Source of the DNA: Flavobacterium psychroterrae
GTDB lineage: Bacteria; Bacteroidota; Bacteroidia; Flavobacteriales; Flavobacteriaceae
Assembly: GCF_018380615.1 (NCBI RefSeq)
Contig: NZ_JAGYVZ010000008.1
Location: 1-64,000 of the forward strand
DNA length: 64,000 nt
Direction: 5' to 3'
Below are positions 36,103 through 44,870 of the stretch, one piece after another; positions within the stretch are counted from its first letter, which is position 1, and each line of letters begins with the position of its first letter. A program made the position numbers and the translations under genes. The notes beneath the pieces are model-generated. The model did no database searches, had not been told where the DNA came from, and was given only the letters and a program-made list of their open reading frames with translations.

Positions 36103-36511
36103 GATTTATTACGAAGACTTTTATTTCCTAATTGGGTATCAGGTTGGAGAATTAGAAACGCTAAATTATCAAACGGAACAATTTGATGCCGTTGCTTTGA
36201 TTTACGCCCACTTTCCGGCAGAAATTAAATCAGATATTCATAGAACTTTATCAACTTATCTGCGCAAAGGCGGCATTATTATTTTTGAAGCTTTCAGCAA
36301 AAAGCATTTAGAATATCTTGCCATAAATGATAAAGTTGGCGGTCCAAAAGATATTGAATCCCTATTTTCTATTGAAGAAATACAATCTGATTTTCCAGAT
36401 TATGAAATCATTGAATTAGAAGAAAAAGAAATCGAACTGAGTGAAGGCTCATTTCATAACCGAAAAGGTTCAGTAATTCGATTTGTAGGCAAAAAAAGAC
36501 AGTATTCTTAG
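36101..36511 (+). pseudogene. SAM-dependent methyltransferase, N-terminally truncated
   Basis: The 136-codon frame encodes only the second half of a class I methyltransferase: [39 protein letters not shown] matches the motif IV to post-motif region of TehB-like enzymes. The SAM-binding motif I (G-x-G-x-G) and the preceding strands are absent. The frame begins inside the T-run of the porin terminator, so there is no room for a promoter. It is best read as a 3' remnant left by a deletion, without methyltransferase activity. Confidence 0.7.
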
Positions 36512-36520
36512 CGATCATTT

Positions 36521-36657
36521 TAACACATAGAGACATAGCTCAACTTTCTTTAAAAGGCATTTCATTTTACAAAACACACATAGCTATGTTTTAAAAATTA
36601 AGATTTCCTTCACCATCTCTTCAACATATTAAAAAAACCTATGTTTCTATGTGTTAG
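36521..36657. repeat. MITE-like palindromic repeat, copy 4
   Basis: About 137 bp, ends TAACACATAGAGACATAG and CTATGTTTCTATGTGTTA. The central CACATAGCTATG is retained but the second internal palindrome has decayed. It fills the space between the truncated methyltransferase and the FNR-like gene. Confidence 0.75.
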
Positions 36658-36661
36658 AAAT

Positions 36662-37366
36662 TTAAAAATATTTATGTTCCATAATTTCAGAACGTAATTC
36701 AGATATATTCAATATCCCAATTCTTTTCCCAACTGTTTTTATCAGCATTTCTTTTTTTAGATTAGAAATGACACGAATTGCCTGTTCCTCTGTAGTTCCG
36801 GCAAAATCTGCAATTTCTTTTCTCGAAAGTTCAATGTCAATTAAGTCATTTATTTGTCCAAATTTGCGATGAATATACAATAACAAATCTATCACACGTT
36901 CCCGCACATTCATGTGAGCAATTTTCCGAATGTTGTTTTCGCTTTTATTCAATTCATCGGCATAAAAAAGCATTAATGCGTACGTAAATTCAGGAACGTT
37001 TTGCAAAATCTCAAACATAGTTTCATTACTAAAATTGCACAAAACGGTATCTTCTAATGCAGAAGCGCCAATTAAGTATTTTTTACTGGTTCCAAATCCG
37101 CGAAAACCTATAGTATCTCCGTTTTTAGTTAATCGAACGATTTGTTCACGTCCGTTAATTCCTGTTTTTATTGTTTTTACTTTTCCGCTGCAAATAAAAT
37201 AAAGTCCTTGAATTGAATCCCCTTCGGTAATAAACTGATTCGATTTTTTACAAACAAAACTCTCTTTTTTTATAACATATTGCTTCATCTTTTCTAAATG
37301 TAAATGTTTTTTGATAAAACAATTTTCATTGAGACAACTATAACAAATTGGCTGATCTTCTTTCAT
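36662..37366 (-). CDS. Crp/Fnr-family regulator with FNR-like cysteine set
   Basis: A 234-residue regulator. The cNMP-binding-type beta roll is at about 30-135, a dimerisation helix follows, and the winged helix-turn-helix is at about 170-225 (IELSRKEIADFAGTTEEQAIRVISNLKK). Cysteines at 8, 11 and 16 form C-x2-C-x4-C at the N terminus. Cys110 in ALEDTVLCNFSNETM aligns with E. coli FNR Cys122 in its ALETSMVCEIPFETL segment. The four could bind an oxygen-sensitive [4Fe-4S] cluster. It is divergent from nasA. Its likely role is oxygen or redox control of nitrate respiration genes. Confidence 0.88.
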   Translation of the reverse strand: MKEDQPICYSCLNENCFIKKHLHLEKMKQYVIKKESFVCKKSNQFITEGDSIQGLYFICSGKVKTIKTGINGREQIVRLTKNGDTIGFRGFGTSKKYLIGASALEDTVLCNFSNETMFEILQNVPEFTYALMLFYADELNKSENNIRKIAHMNVRERVIDLLLYIHRKFGQINDLIDIELSRKEIADFAGTTEEQAIRVISNLKKEMLIKTVGKRIGILNISELRSEIMEHKYF

Positions 37367-37443
37367 GAGTTATAATTATTTGCAGTTAAAAACTAATTTG
37401 TTGTTCTCTGTTTATTTTTATCAAAAATAGAAAAATAAATTCA

Positions 37444-37480
37444 AAAAATAAGTATTATTACGTATAAATACTTATTTTTG
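37444..37480 (+). promoter_or_regulatory. nasA promoter: inverted repeat overlapping -7 box
   Basis: AAAAATAAGTA (37444-37454) and TACTTATTTTT (37469-37479) are exact inverted 11-mers. Inside lies ACGTATAAATACTTAT, nearly the nirB operator. The right arm overlaps TATTTTTG (37473-37480), matching TAnnTTTG. The region also serves the divergent FNR-like gene. Confidence 0.65.
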
Positions 37481-37552
37481 TTTAAAGATAAATAAGTGAA
37501 TTATCTACATTTGAACTAAAATTCGATCAGTAGTACTTAAAAAGAAATGTAA

Positions 37553-40500
37553 ATGCAAAATCCCAAAATTAAAACTACGTGTTCCTATTGTGGCGTTGGC
37601 TGTGGCATAATCGTAACCAAAGACGCTAAGGATGGCGTAATGGTAACGGGCGACAAAAACCATCCTGTCAATAAAGGAATGTTATGTTCTAAAGGAATGA
37701 ATTTGCACTACGTAGTTAACGATACTTCAGACAGGATTTTATATCCGGAAATGCGTGGCAGTAAATCTTACCCGCTGGAACGCGTAAGTTGGGATACAGC
37801 ATTAGATCGTGCCGCGGCGGTTTTCACTTCTATTATTAAAAAACACGGACCAGACAGCGTTGGTTTTTACATCTCAGGTCAATGTTTAACCGAAGAATAT
37901 TATTTGGTAAACAAACTTGTAAAAGGATTTTTGAAAACCAATAATATCGATACCAATTCCAGACTTTGCATGAGTTCTGCCGTTGTGGGATATAAAAAAA
38001 CTTTTGGTGAAGATTCAGTTCCTATTGCTTATGACGATATTGAACTTGCCGATACTTTCCTTATTACAGGCGCAAACCCAGCGTGGTGTCACCCGATTTT
38101 ATTTAGAAGAATTGAAAAACACAAAGAGAAAAACCCTAAAATAAAAATTATCGTTATTGATCCCAGACGAACAGATACAGCTGCTTTCGCCGATTTGCAT
38201 TTGCAGATTATTCCCGGATCAGACATTATTTTGTATCATGCCATTGCCAAACGCATTATCGAAAAAGGCCACGTAGATCATGATTTTGTAAAGAATAATG
38301 CCGAAAATTTTAAACAATACAAAGACTTAGTTTTAAGCACATCATTAGAAAAAGCGTCTAAGATTTGCGGAATTTCCGTAAACGATATCAAACTTGCAGC
38401 GGATATTATTGGCAAAGCAAAAGGATTTATCTCGCTTTGGGCAATGGGATTGAATCAAAGTGCAGTTGGCGTAGATAAAAATACTGCTTTATTGAATTTA
38501 TCATTATTAACCGGACAAGTAGGAAAACCAGGTTCAGGACCATTTTCATTAACAGGACAACCCAACGCAATGGGCGGACGTGAAGTGGGCGGAATGGCAA
38601 CACTTTTGGCCGCACACAAAGACATTGCAAATCCTGAACATCGAAAAGAAGTTGCTGATTTTTGGGGCGTTGATGAAATCTCAGACAAACCCGGATTAAC
38701 CGCAACTGAAATGTTTGATGCATTAGAATCCGGAAAAATGAAAGCCGTATGGATTATCTGCACCAATCCGTTAGTAAGTTTACCCGATTCACGCAGAATC
38801 GAAAAAGCCTTGCAAAATGCCAAATTTGTAGTGGTTCAGGATATTTCGCATAATGCAGATACCTCAAAATATGCTGATTTATTATTGCCGGCCGCCGGCT
38901 GGTTAGAAAAAGAAGGTACAATGACAAATTCTGAACGTCGAATTTCGTATTTGCCTAAAGGAATTAACGCTCCGGGCGAAGCACTTTCGGATATTGAAAT
39001 TTTAATTCGCTTTGCTAAAAAAATGAATTTCAACGGTTTTAATTTTAATAGTGCCGAAGAAATTTACAAGGAACATTGCGCTTTGACGAAAAATACAAAC
39101 ATCGATATTTCATTCTTAAATTATCATCGTTTAAAAACCGAAGGCACTTTTCAATGGCCGGTTCCTGATTATGGACATCCTGGAACTCCTCGCCTTTTCA
39201 CCGATAAAAAATTCTATACTCCATCACAAAAAGCGATTTTTAATTTGCCAACACATATTGAAAATACATCGGAACCACCAAGTCCCCAATTTCCTTTTAT
39301 TTTAACCACAGGAAGAGTTCGTGATCAATGGCATACGATGACAAAAACCGGAAAAGTCTCCAGATTAATGACGCATACGCCAAGTCCTGTTTTAGAAATC
39401 AACCCAATTGATGCTTTCAAAAATGAGATAAAAAATGGCGATATCGTGGTTGTTTCGAGTAAAAACGGAGAAGTTCGGGTAAAAGCAAAAGTGACTGATT
39501 CAATAAAAGAAAAAGTAGTTTTCCTGCCCATGCATTGGGGGAAACAACTCGAAAATGATTTGAACCGAACCAATAATTTAACCAATACCGTTGTTGATCC
39601 CGTTTCAAAAGAACCTGATTTTAAATACACTACGGTTAATATTAATAAGTATGTAAAACCATTTCAAAAAATTGCAATCGTTGGCGCAGGCGCAGCATCT
39701 TTTAGATTCATTCAAAATTATCGCGAATTCAATCAAACCGATGAAATAATTGTTTTTTCGAATGAAGTAAATCCGTTTTACAATCGTGTATTACTTCCGG
39801 AATATATGACGGGAGAATTTACCTGGGAGCAATTGCTAAAAGTAAAAGATGGCGAGGCTTTAAACAAGTTGAAAATTACCATGAAAGCGGGCGTTGCCAT
39901 TACCACAATAGATACAAATCAAAAAACAATAATAGATAATTTAGGCGAAACACACCATTTTGATTCTTTAATCATCGCCACAGGAAGCCGACCTTTTGTT
40001 CCTGAAAATGCACAACTTCATCTTCCGGGTCGTTTTACAGTACGCAGAAAAGAAGATGCTGATCGTTTAAAAAAACATCTTGACAGTACTAATTTACCTC
40101 CTGAAGAACAGCATGTTGTTATTATTGGTGGAGGATTGTTAGGTTTAGAATTAGCAGCAGCTTTAAAACATAAAAAAGTAAAAACAACTATTATTCAAAG
40201 AGCTTCCCGCTTGATGGAACGCCAATTGGATAGAATTTCAAGTAAATTATTGGCTGAGGAAGTTCAGCTTCGTGACATTCAGATTTATTTTGATAATGAA
40301 GTCAGTACCGTTTTTGAAACTGATAATCCACACGAAATTGAAATCGCCTTAAAAAGTGGCAGAATCATTACGGCAAATGCTATTGTTTATACCATTGGAA
40401 CAATCCCAAATATCGAAATTGCCCGTGAAAGCGGTCTTGCCTGCGGACGTGGCGTAAAAGTCAATCAGTATTTACAGACTTCAAATCCTGATATTTTTGC

Positions 40501-41068
40501 TATTGGAGAAATCGCCGAGTTCAACAATAAATTATTTGGAATCACTTCTGCTGCCGAAGAACAAGCTGATATTTTGGCCAATTTTTTGGCTGGCGATATC
40601 AGCAGTTTTTACAAAGGTTCGATTTTAATGAATATTCTAAAACTCGAGGATATTAATCTTTGCAGTATTGGCGATATCGAAATTCCCGAAAACGATGATT
40701 CGTATGAAGAAATCATTTTTGCCGATTTGAAAAAACGCTATTACAAAAAGTGTATCGTAAAAGATGATCTTCTTGTGGGTGCAATTTTAATGGGAGATAA
40801 AAATGAGTTTGCCGAATTCAAAACCATGATCGAAAGTAAAATCGAATTATCAGACAAACGAAATTTATTACTCAGAGGAAGTTCAACCGCAAAACCTGTT
40901 CTGGGAAAATTAGTGTGTTCCTGCAGTCAGGTTGGAGCCGGAAACATCGAAGAAACTATTAAAAGCGGTGTCAATAATTTTACCGATTTATGTAAAAATA
41001 CAGGAGCCGGATTAGGCTGCGGAAGTTGTAAAACAGAGGTTAAAGAGATTTTAGCGAAGTGTAAATAG
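37553..41068 (+). CDS. nasA: Assimilatory-type nitrate reductase fused to FAD reductase and BFD domain
   Basis: A 1171-residue three-part fusion. Residues 1-690 are a molybdopterin oxidoreductase: the [4Fe-4S] ligands are Cys10, 13, 17 and 45, the likely Mo-ligand Cys is in NSRLCMSSA, and the C-terminal molydopterin-dinucleotide-binding block starts near TTGRVRDQWHTMT. Residues about 700-1060 are an FAD/NAD(P) reductase like the front of NirB (IAIVGAGAASF, VIIGGGLLGLELAAAL). Residues about 1120-1171 are a BFD [2Fe-2S] domain (LVCSCSQ, GLGCGSCK). The chain could pass NAD(P)H electrons to nitrate in one polypeptide, replacing separate NasC. No export signal, hence cytosolic. Confidence 0.93.
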   Translation: MQNPKIKTTCSYCGVGCGIIVTKDAKDGVMVTGDKNHPVNKGMLCSKGMNLHYVVNDTSDRILYPEMRGSKSYPLERVSWDTALDRAAAVFTSIIKKHGPDSVGFYISGQCLTEEYYLVNKLVKGFLKTNNIDTNSRLCMSSAVVGYKKTFGEDSVPIAYDDIELADTFLITGANPAWCHPILFRRIEKHKEKNPKIKIIVIDPRRTDTAAFADLHLQIIPGSDIILYHAIAKRIIEKGHVDHDFVKNNAENFKQYKDLVLSTSLEKASKICGISVNDIKLAADIIGKAKGFISLWAMGLNQSAVGVDKNTALLNLSLLTGQVGKPGSGPFSLTGQPNAMGGREVGGMATLLAAHKDIANPEHRKEVADFWGVDEISDKPGLTATEMFDALESGKMKAVWIICTNPLVSLPDSRRIEKALQNAKFVVVQDISHNADTSKYADLLLPAAGWLEKEGTMTNSERRISYLPKGINAPGEALSDIEILIRFAKKMNFNGFNFNSAEEIYKEHCALTKNTNIDISFLNYHRLKTEGTFQWPVPDYGHPGTPRLFTDKKFYTPSQKAIFNLPTHIENTSEPPSPQFPFILTTGRVRDQWHTMTKTGKVSRLMTHTPSPVLEINPIDAFKNEIKNGDIVVVSSKNGEVRVKAKVTDSIKEKVVFLPMHWGKQLENDLNRTNNLTNTVVDPVSKEPDFKYTTVNINKYVKPFQKIAIVGAGAASFRFIQNYREFNQTDEIIVFSNEVNPFYNRVLLPEYMTGEFTWEQLLKVKDGEALNKLKITMKAGVAITTIDTNQKTIIDNLGETHHFDSLIIATGSRPFVPENAQLHLPGRFTVRRKEDADRLKKHLDSTNLPPEEQHVVIIGGGLLGLELAAALKHKKVKTTIIQRASRLMERQLDRISSKLLAEEVQLRDIQIYFDNEVSTVFETDNPHEIEIALKSGRIITANAIVYTIGTIPNIEIARESGLACGRGVKVNQYLQTSNPDIFAIGEIAEFNNKLFGITSAAEEQADILANFLAGDISSFYKGSILMNILKLEDINLCSIGDIEIPENDDSYEEIIFADLKKRYYKKCIVKDDLLVGAILMGDKNEFAEFKTMIESKIELSDKRNLLLRGSSTAKPVLGKLVCSCSQVGAGNIEETIKSGVNNFTDLCKNTGAGLGCGSCKTEVKEILAKCK

Positions 41069-41236
41069 TTTACAGTCACAGTTTTCAGTTGACAGTCGCA
41101 GTCGCAGTTCACAGTCGCAATATGCTGTGTAAACTAACAGACTGAGACTAAAAACTGTGACCAAACACTGAAACTGAACACTGAAACTGAAAACTGAGAC
41201 TGAACACTGAGACTGAAAACTGAAAACTAAAAAAAT
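41069..41236. repeat. Low-complexity ACTGAAAACTGA repeat
   Basis: About 150 bases built from imperfect copies of a 12-base word (ACTGARACTGAA and its complement CAGTTTTCAGT), with the two orientations at opposite ends. It can fold back on itself. It lies between nasA and the rubredoxin gene. Confidence 0.7.
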
Positions 41237-42667
41237 ATGGAACTAACAAGACTTATAGTAAAAGGTGGCGTAATCTCCCCTGGAGAATTAAAAGAAGTAG
41301 TCAATATGGCTATCGATCAGGGTTTAGATTCGATTTCCTTTGGTTCAAGACAGGATATCATTTTCCCAAAAGGATTTAAAATTTTGGATAAAGAAAAACT
41401 AGGCAAACATCATTTTGTTTTTCCGGAACAAAAAAGCGGCAATAATATCGTTTCGTCTTATGTTTCTACAGATGTTTTCAGAAATACCAATTGGCTTACC
41501 GGCAATAAGTTTTTATATATTTTAGAGCAATTCAAAGAACAGCCAAGATTAAAAGTCAATATTAATGACCCAAAGCAACAACTGGTTCCGTTGTTTACAG
41601 GTCACCTTAATTTTATTGCTTCAGAACATGAAGATTACTGGTATTTATACATTCGTTTACCAAATTGGGAGCGTATGGAGGTATATCCAATTTTAATTTA
41701 CAGTTGGGATATTGCTCAATTTTATTACGAAATCGAAAAAATAACAGCCGAAGAATCTATTGGTATCGATATGATATTTGCACTTGTAAGCGAAACTTTA
41801 GACACCAATAATCGAACAATAGACAAACCATTGAATATTCCGTTTTATCCTTTTCCTTATTACGAAGGCATGAACAGAATGGGAATTGATCAATATTGGC
41901 TCGGTTTATATTGGAGAAATAATTTATACGATTTAGAGTTTCTGAAAGAAATGTGCGATCTATGTTTTGATTGCAAAATTGGCAAAATATGTATTACGCC
42001 CTGGAAATCCTTCATAATAAAAGGAATCCCAAAAGATCGAAAACTGGAATGGGAGAAGTTTTTAGGCAAAAGAGGAATCAATGTCCGTCATTCATTATTA
42101 GAGCTTAACTGGCATTTGCCCGTAGCGATGGATTGGGCGCTAAATCTTAAAACATATCTTGTTAGAACACTTGATCAGTTTGATATCAGTACTTACGGAT
42201 TAACTTTTGGTTTATCCGAATACAATCGCGACGGACATTATTTTACTTCGATTGTAGTCGAAAAAAATGATTTACCAAAAGATTTGGCTTCTATTAAAAT
42301 CAGAGATACCTATAATATTCTGTTTGCGAAGAATTTCGATCCTAATACACGTGAATATATTGTACATTCACAAGACATCGACAAACTCGAACTACCAAAT
42401 ATTTTAATTGAATTAAGCCGAAAATATTTCGATGAACTTGGAACTTCTGTTACCGAAACAACAGAGAATCTTCAGAAAAAAGAAAAACAACAATTGGACA
42501 TTTACCAATGTCAGGAATGCTTAACGCTTTACAAATCAGAATATGGTGATGAAAGCCAGGGAATTCCAAAAGGAATATTGTTTACTGATTTACCTGAAAA
42601 TTACTGTTGCCCGTTATGCGAATCACCTAAAAACAATTTTAAGATTTTAGAAGTTGTCGTTAATTAA
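41237..42667 (+). CDS. Rubredoxin fused to a sulfite/nitrite-reductase-like domain
   Basis: A 476-residue protein. The C terminus (about 430-476) is a complete rubredoxin: YQCQECLTLYKSEYGD and YCCPLCESP give two C-x2-C knuckles binding one iron. The preceding 420 residues resemble the ferredoxin-like halves of siroheme nitrite/sulfite reductases (SPGELKEVVNMAIDQGLDSISFGSRQDI, GLTFGLSEYNRDGHYF). The normal siroheme/[4Fe-4S] set is not evident; instead a CDLCFDCKIGKIC cluster of four cysteines occurs near 245-255. Directly downstream of nasA and in the same orientation, it probably carries electrons to nitrate or nitrite reductase. The catalytic state is unknown. Confidence 0.8.
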   Translation: MELTRLIVKGGVISPGELKEVVNMAIDQGLDSISFGSRQDIIFPKGFKILDKEKLGKHHFVFPEQKSGNNIVSSYVSTDVFRNTNWLTGNKFLYILEQFKEQPRLKVNINDPKQQLVPLFTGHLNFIASEHEDYWYLYIRLPNWERMEVYPILIYSWDIAQFYYEIEKITAEESIGIDMIFALVSETLDTNNRTIDKPLNIPFYPFPYYEGMNRMGIDQYWLGLYWRNNLYDLEFLKEMCDLCFDCKIGKICITPWKSFIIKGIPKDRKLEWEKFLGKRGINVRHSLLELNWHLPVAMDWALNLKTYLVRTLDQFDISTYGLTFGLSEYNRDGHYFTSIVVEKNDLPKDLASIKIRDTYNILFAKNFDPNTREYIVHSQDIDKLELPNILIELSRKYFDELGTSVTETTENLQKKEKQQLDIYQCQECLTLYKSEYGDESQGIPKGILFTDLPENYCCPLCESPKNNFKILEVVVN

Positions 42668-43041
42668 AGACTTAATTACTTAGATGTTAATCAGGAGCTA
42701 TTTCCAGCTCTCCGCTATATCTTTTATTTTTTAAAGAAAAAAACAAAAGGATATCACTTCGATCTGGGCTAGGACATTCGTTTTCAATAAATCTTTTAAA
42801 GTTATAATTTTCAACTCTTTTTATTTATCAGGTATTTACTTCATTTCTCAGCATAATTGTTAAGAGATTTTAGTTTTTAAAATTCGCCAAAAACTTAATC
42901 AACTAAAAATAAATAGTTTAACTTTTATTTATCTCGAAAAGCTTAACATTGGCGGACTTGTTTAATGATTATCTTTACTTAACTGTTAATTAACAATTTA
43001 GTTACATTGTTAACAAAATCCTTATCAAAAGCGCAATTATT
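42668..43041. other. Intergenic gap with a dispersed repeat
   Basis: At about 42695-42790 lies a repeat unit (CTATTTCCAGCTCTCCGCTA and GGATATCACTTCGATC around an A/T-rich inverted centre) of a kind common between flavobacterial genes. The remainder is AT-rich promoter DNA for the Lys-rich gene. Confidence 0.45.
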
Positions 43042-43653
43042 ATGGAAAACAACAACGAAGAAATTACACCAAAAGCCGATTTAACAAAACCTGAAAATAT
43101 TCAGCCTGCTTCAGAAAATAAAGAAGCAAATACACCTCCAGCAAAAACGCCTGTTAAGCCAGTAACTGCTGTAACGCCAAAAGCTGCAACAAAAACTGCA
43201 GCTGCAACTACAGTAAAAAGTGCTGCAACTGCTCCGGCTAATAGAACAAGAACTGCTCCGGCAAGAAAAGTAAATCCCGCTGCTATAGAAAAAACCGAAG
43301 AAATATCAACTCCAAAAGTAATTATAGGAGAAACGAAAAAAGAAAAAACTTCGAAAAATAAAATCAAGAATTCAGCTGAATCAACAGAAACAAATAATAA
43401 GGATAAATCAAAAGATAAAAAGAAGAAAAAAGTGAAAGACAAAGACAAGGAAAAAGAGAAAAAGAAATTAGCTAAGAAAAAAGATCAGGCTAAAAAGGAT
43501 AAAAAGAAAGAGAAAGCTAAAAAAGCAAAACAAAAAGCTGCCGCTAAGAAAAAAGAAAAAGCGAAAAAAGCTAAGGATAAGGCGAAAGCAAAAAAAATAG
43601 CAAAAAAGAAAGCAAAGTCTCAAAAAAAGGCAAAAGCTAAAAAGAAGAAATAA
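43042..43653 (+). CDS. Lys/Ala-rich disordered protein
   Basis: A 203-residue low-complexity protein. Residues 1-60 are rich in Glu, Pro, Ala and Thr. Residues about 105-203 are almost only Lys, Ala, Asp, Glu and Gln in short repeats such as KKEKAKKAKDKAKAKK, giving a very basic tail. This resembles histone-H1-like or AlgP-like nucleic-acid-binding tails, but no folded domain is visible and no function can be assigned. It lies between the nitrate reductase and molybdenum-cofactor genes and has its own terminator, so it is likely an independent unit. The opposite-strand open frame over it is a composition artefact. Confidence 0.7.
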   Translation: MENNNEEITPKADLTKPENIQPASENKEANTPPAKTPVKPVTAVTPKAATKTAAATTVKSAATAPANRTRTAPARKVNPAAIEKTEEISTPKVIIGETKKEKTSKNKIKNSAESTETNNKDKSKDKKKKKVKDKDKEKEKKKLAKKKDQAKKDKKKEKAKKAKQKAAAKKKEKAKKAKDKAKAKKIAKKKAKSQKKAKAKKKK

Positions 43654-43661
43654 TTACGAAA

Positions 43662-43690
43662 AAAGGTTCGACTTAGTAAGTTGAACCTTT
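43662..43690 (+). terminator. Rho-independent terminator after Lys-rich gene
   Basis: AAAGGTTC and GAACCTTT flank a short interrupted stem and loop and are followed by a T-run, nine bases after the stop codon. Confidence 0.82.
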
Positions 43691-43721
43691 TTTTTGTTTA
43701 GAATATTATTATTCGTAAAGT

Positions 43722-43832
43722 TTGTCATTCTAAAGGAGGAACGAGGAATCTCATCAAAAAAACTCGACAAAGATTGGCAATCTAATTTGCGGAGTTTCTA
43801 ATGTGATTTCTCCTCTGTCGAAATGACAAAAT
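43722..43832. repeat. REP-like palindromic repeat
   Basis: A relative of 23040-23146: GTCATTCTAAAGGAGGAACGAGG at one end (first bases shown here in part) and CGAAATGAC at the other, with GTGATTTCTC before the right arm. It lies between convergent genes. Confidence 0.6.
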
Positions 43833-43862
43833 TGAGCTATCCTCCTGAGCGAAATCGAAGAA

Positions 43863-44870
43863 TCATCCCCCAATCGCAATCATACTTCTATTATCAAAAT
43901 GAAGTTTAGGATCATCCATTTCTTCAATTGTAACCATTCCGGCTCTGACCTTCTTTTTATTTTTAATAGATTCTGAAATCAAATTCGTAACTGATTCGCT
44001 ATTTCTTAAAGCAGTCAGTAAATCAGTTTCGGAATTAGAAAAAAGACAATTTTTAATTTTTCCATTCGCCGTCAGGCGGATTCTGTTACAGCCATCACAA
44101 AACGGATTTGTAATAGAACTTATGATTCCGAAATCTCCCTGAAAACCATTTATTTTATAAGTTCTCGCAGTGAAGTTTTTTTCATCTTCCAGTTTTTGAA
44201 TTTCTTCAGATGAAAAAGCTTTTTGAAGTTCAGATAAAATTTCGTTTTGAGATACCATTTTACTTCTGTCCCATTCATTTCCTGCAAAAGGCATAAATTC
44301 AATAAAACGAACCGAAACAGGCAAAAATTGAGTTAGTTTAACAAAATCAATAATTTCGTTTTCATTAAAACCTTTCATCAGAACCACGTTGATTTTTACT
44401 TTAAAATCATGTTTTAAAAGCAAATGCAAATTTTCAATTACTTTATCAAACTGATTTCTAAGCGTTATAGAATGAAATTTAGACGCAATTAAAGTATCTA
44501 AACTCAAATTGATTTTGTAGATTTTGTTTTGTTTTAAAACATCAATATGCCGATCAATCAAAATACCATTTGTTGTAATGGATAGAGAAATTCCTAACGT
44601 TCCTAATTTTGATGCAATCTCAGGAAAATCCTTTCTTAAAAGAGGTTCGCCACCCGTTAATCTTATTTTATCCACACCATTTTCAACGAAAGTCCGGGCA
44701 ATTGAAAAAATCTCGTCCGCCGTCATTAAACTGGCTTTTGGAGATAGAACAATTCCGTCAGCAGGCATGCAATATGTACAACGCAAATTGCATTTCTCCA
44801 GTAACGAAATACGCAAATAATTGTGTTTTCGCCCAAAATCATCTGTTAAAATGGTTTTAGAGGGTATCAT
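43863..44870 (-). CDS. moaA: GTP 3',8-cyclase MoaA
   Basis: A 335-residue radical-SAM enzyme. The N-terminal cluster motif is C-x3-C-x2-C in LEKCNLRCTYCMP (about residues 27-35). The C-terminal second cluster is in ITNPFCDGCNRIRLTANGKIKNCLF (about 258-282), and the chain ends in Gly-Gly, as MoaA requires. With MoaC it converts GTP to cyclic pyranopterin monophosphate, the first step of molybdenum-cofactor synthesis, in the cytosol. It overlaps the end of the upstream moaCB gene by 14 bases, so translation is coupled. Last gene of the cofactor operon. Confidence 0.97.
   Translation of the reverse strand: MIPSKTILTDDFGRKHNYLRISLLEKCNLRCTYCMPADGIVLSPKASLMTADEIFSIARTFVENGVDKIRLTGGEPLLRKDFPEIASKLGTLGISLSITTNGILIDRHIDVLKQNKIYKINLSLDTLIASKFHSITLRNQFDKVIENLHLLLKHDFKVKINVVLMKGFNENEIIDFVKLTQFLPVSVRFIEFMPFAGNEWDRSKMVSQNEILSELQKAFSSEEIQKLEDEKNFTARTYKINGFQGDFGIISSITNPFCDGCNRIRLTANGKIKNCLFSNSETDLLTALRNSESVTNLISESIKNKKKVRAGMVTIEEMDDPKLHFDNRSMIAIGG

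Noticed and set aside
43101..43448. Minus-strand 115-codon frame rich in Phe and Val
   Set aside because: It is the complement of the Lys/Ala-rich gene and reflects its composition only.
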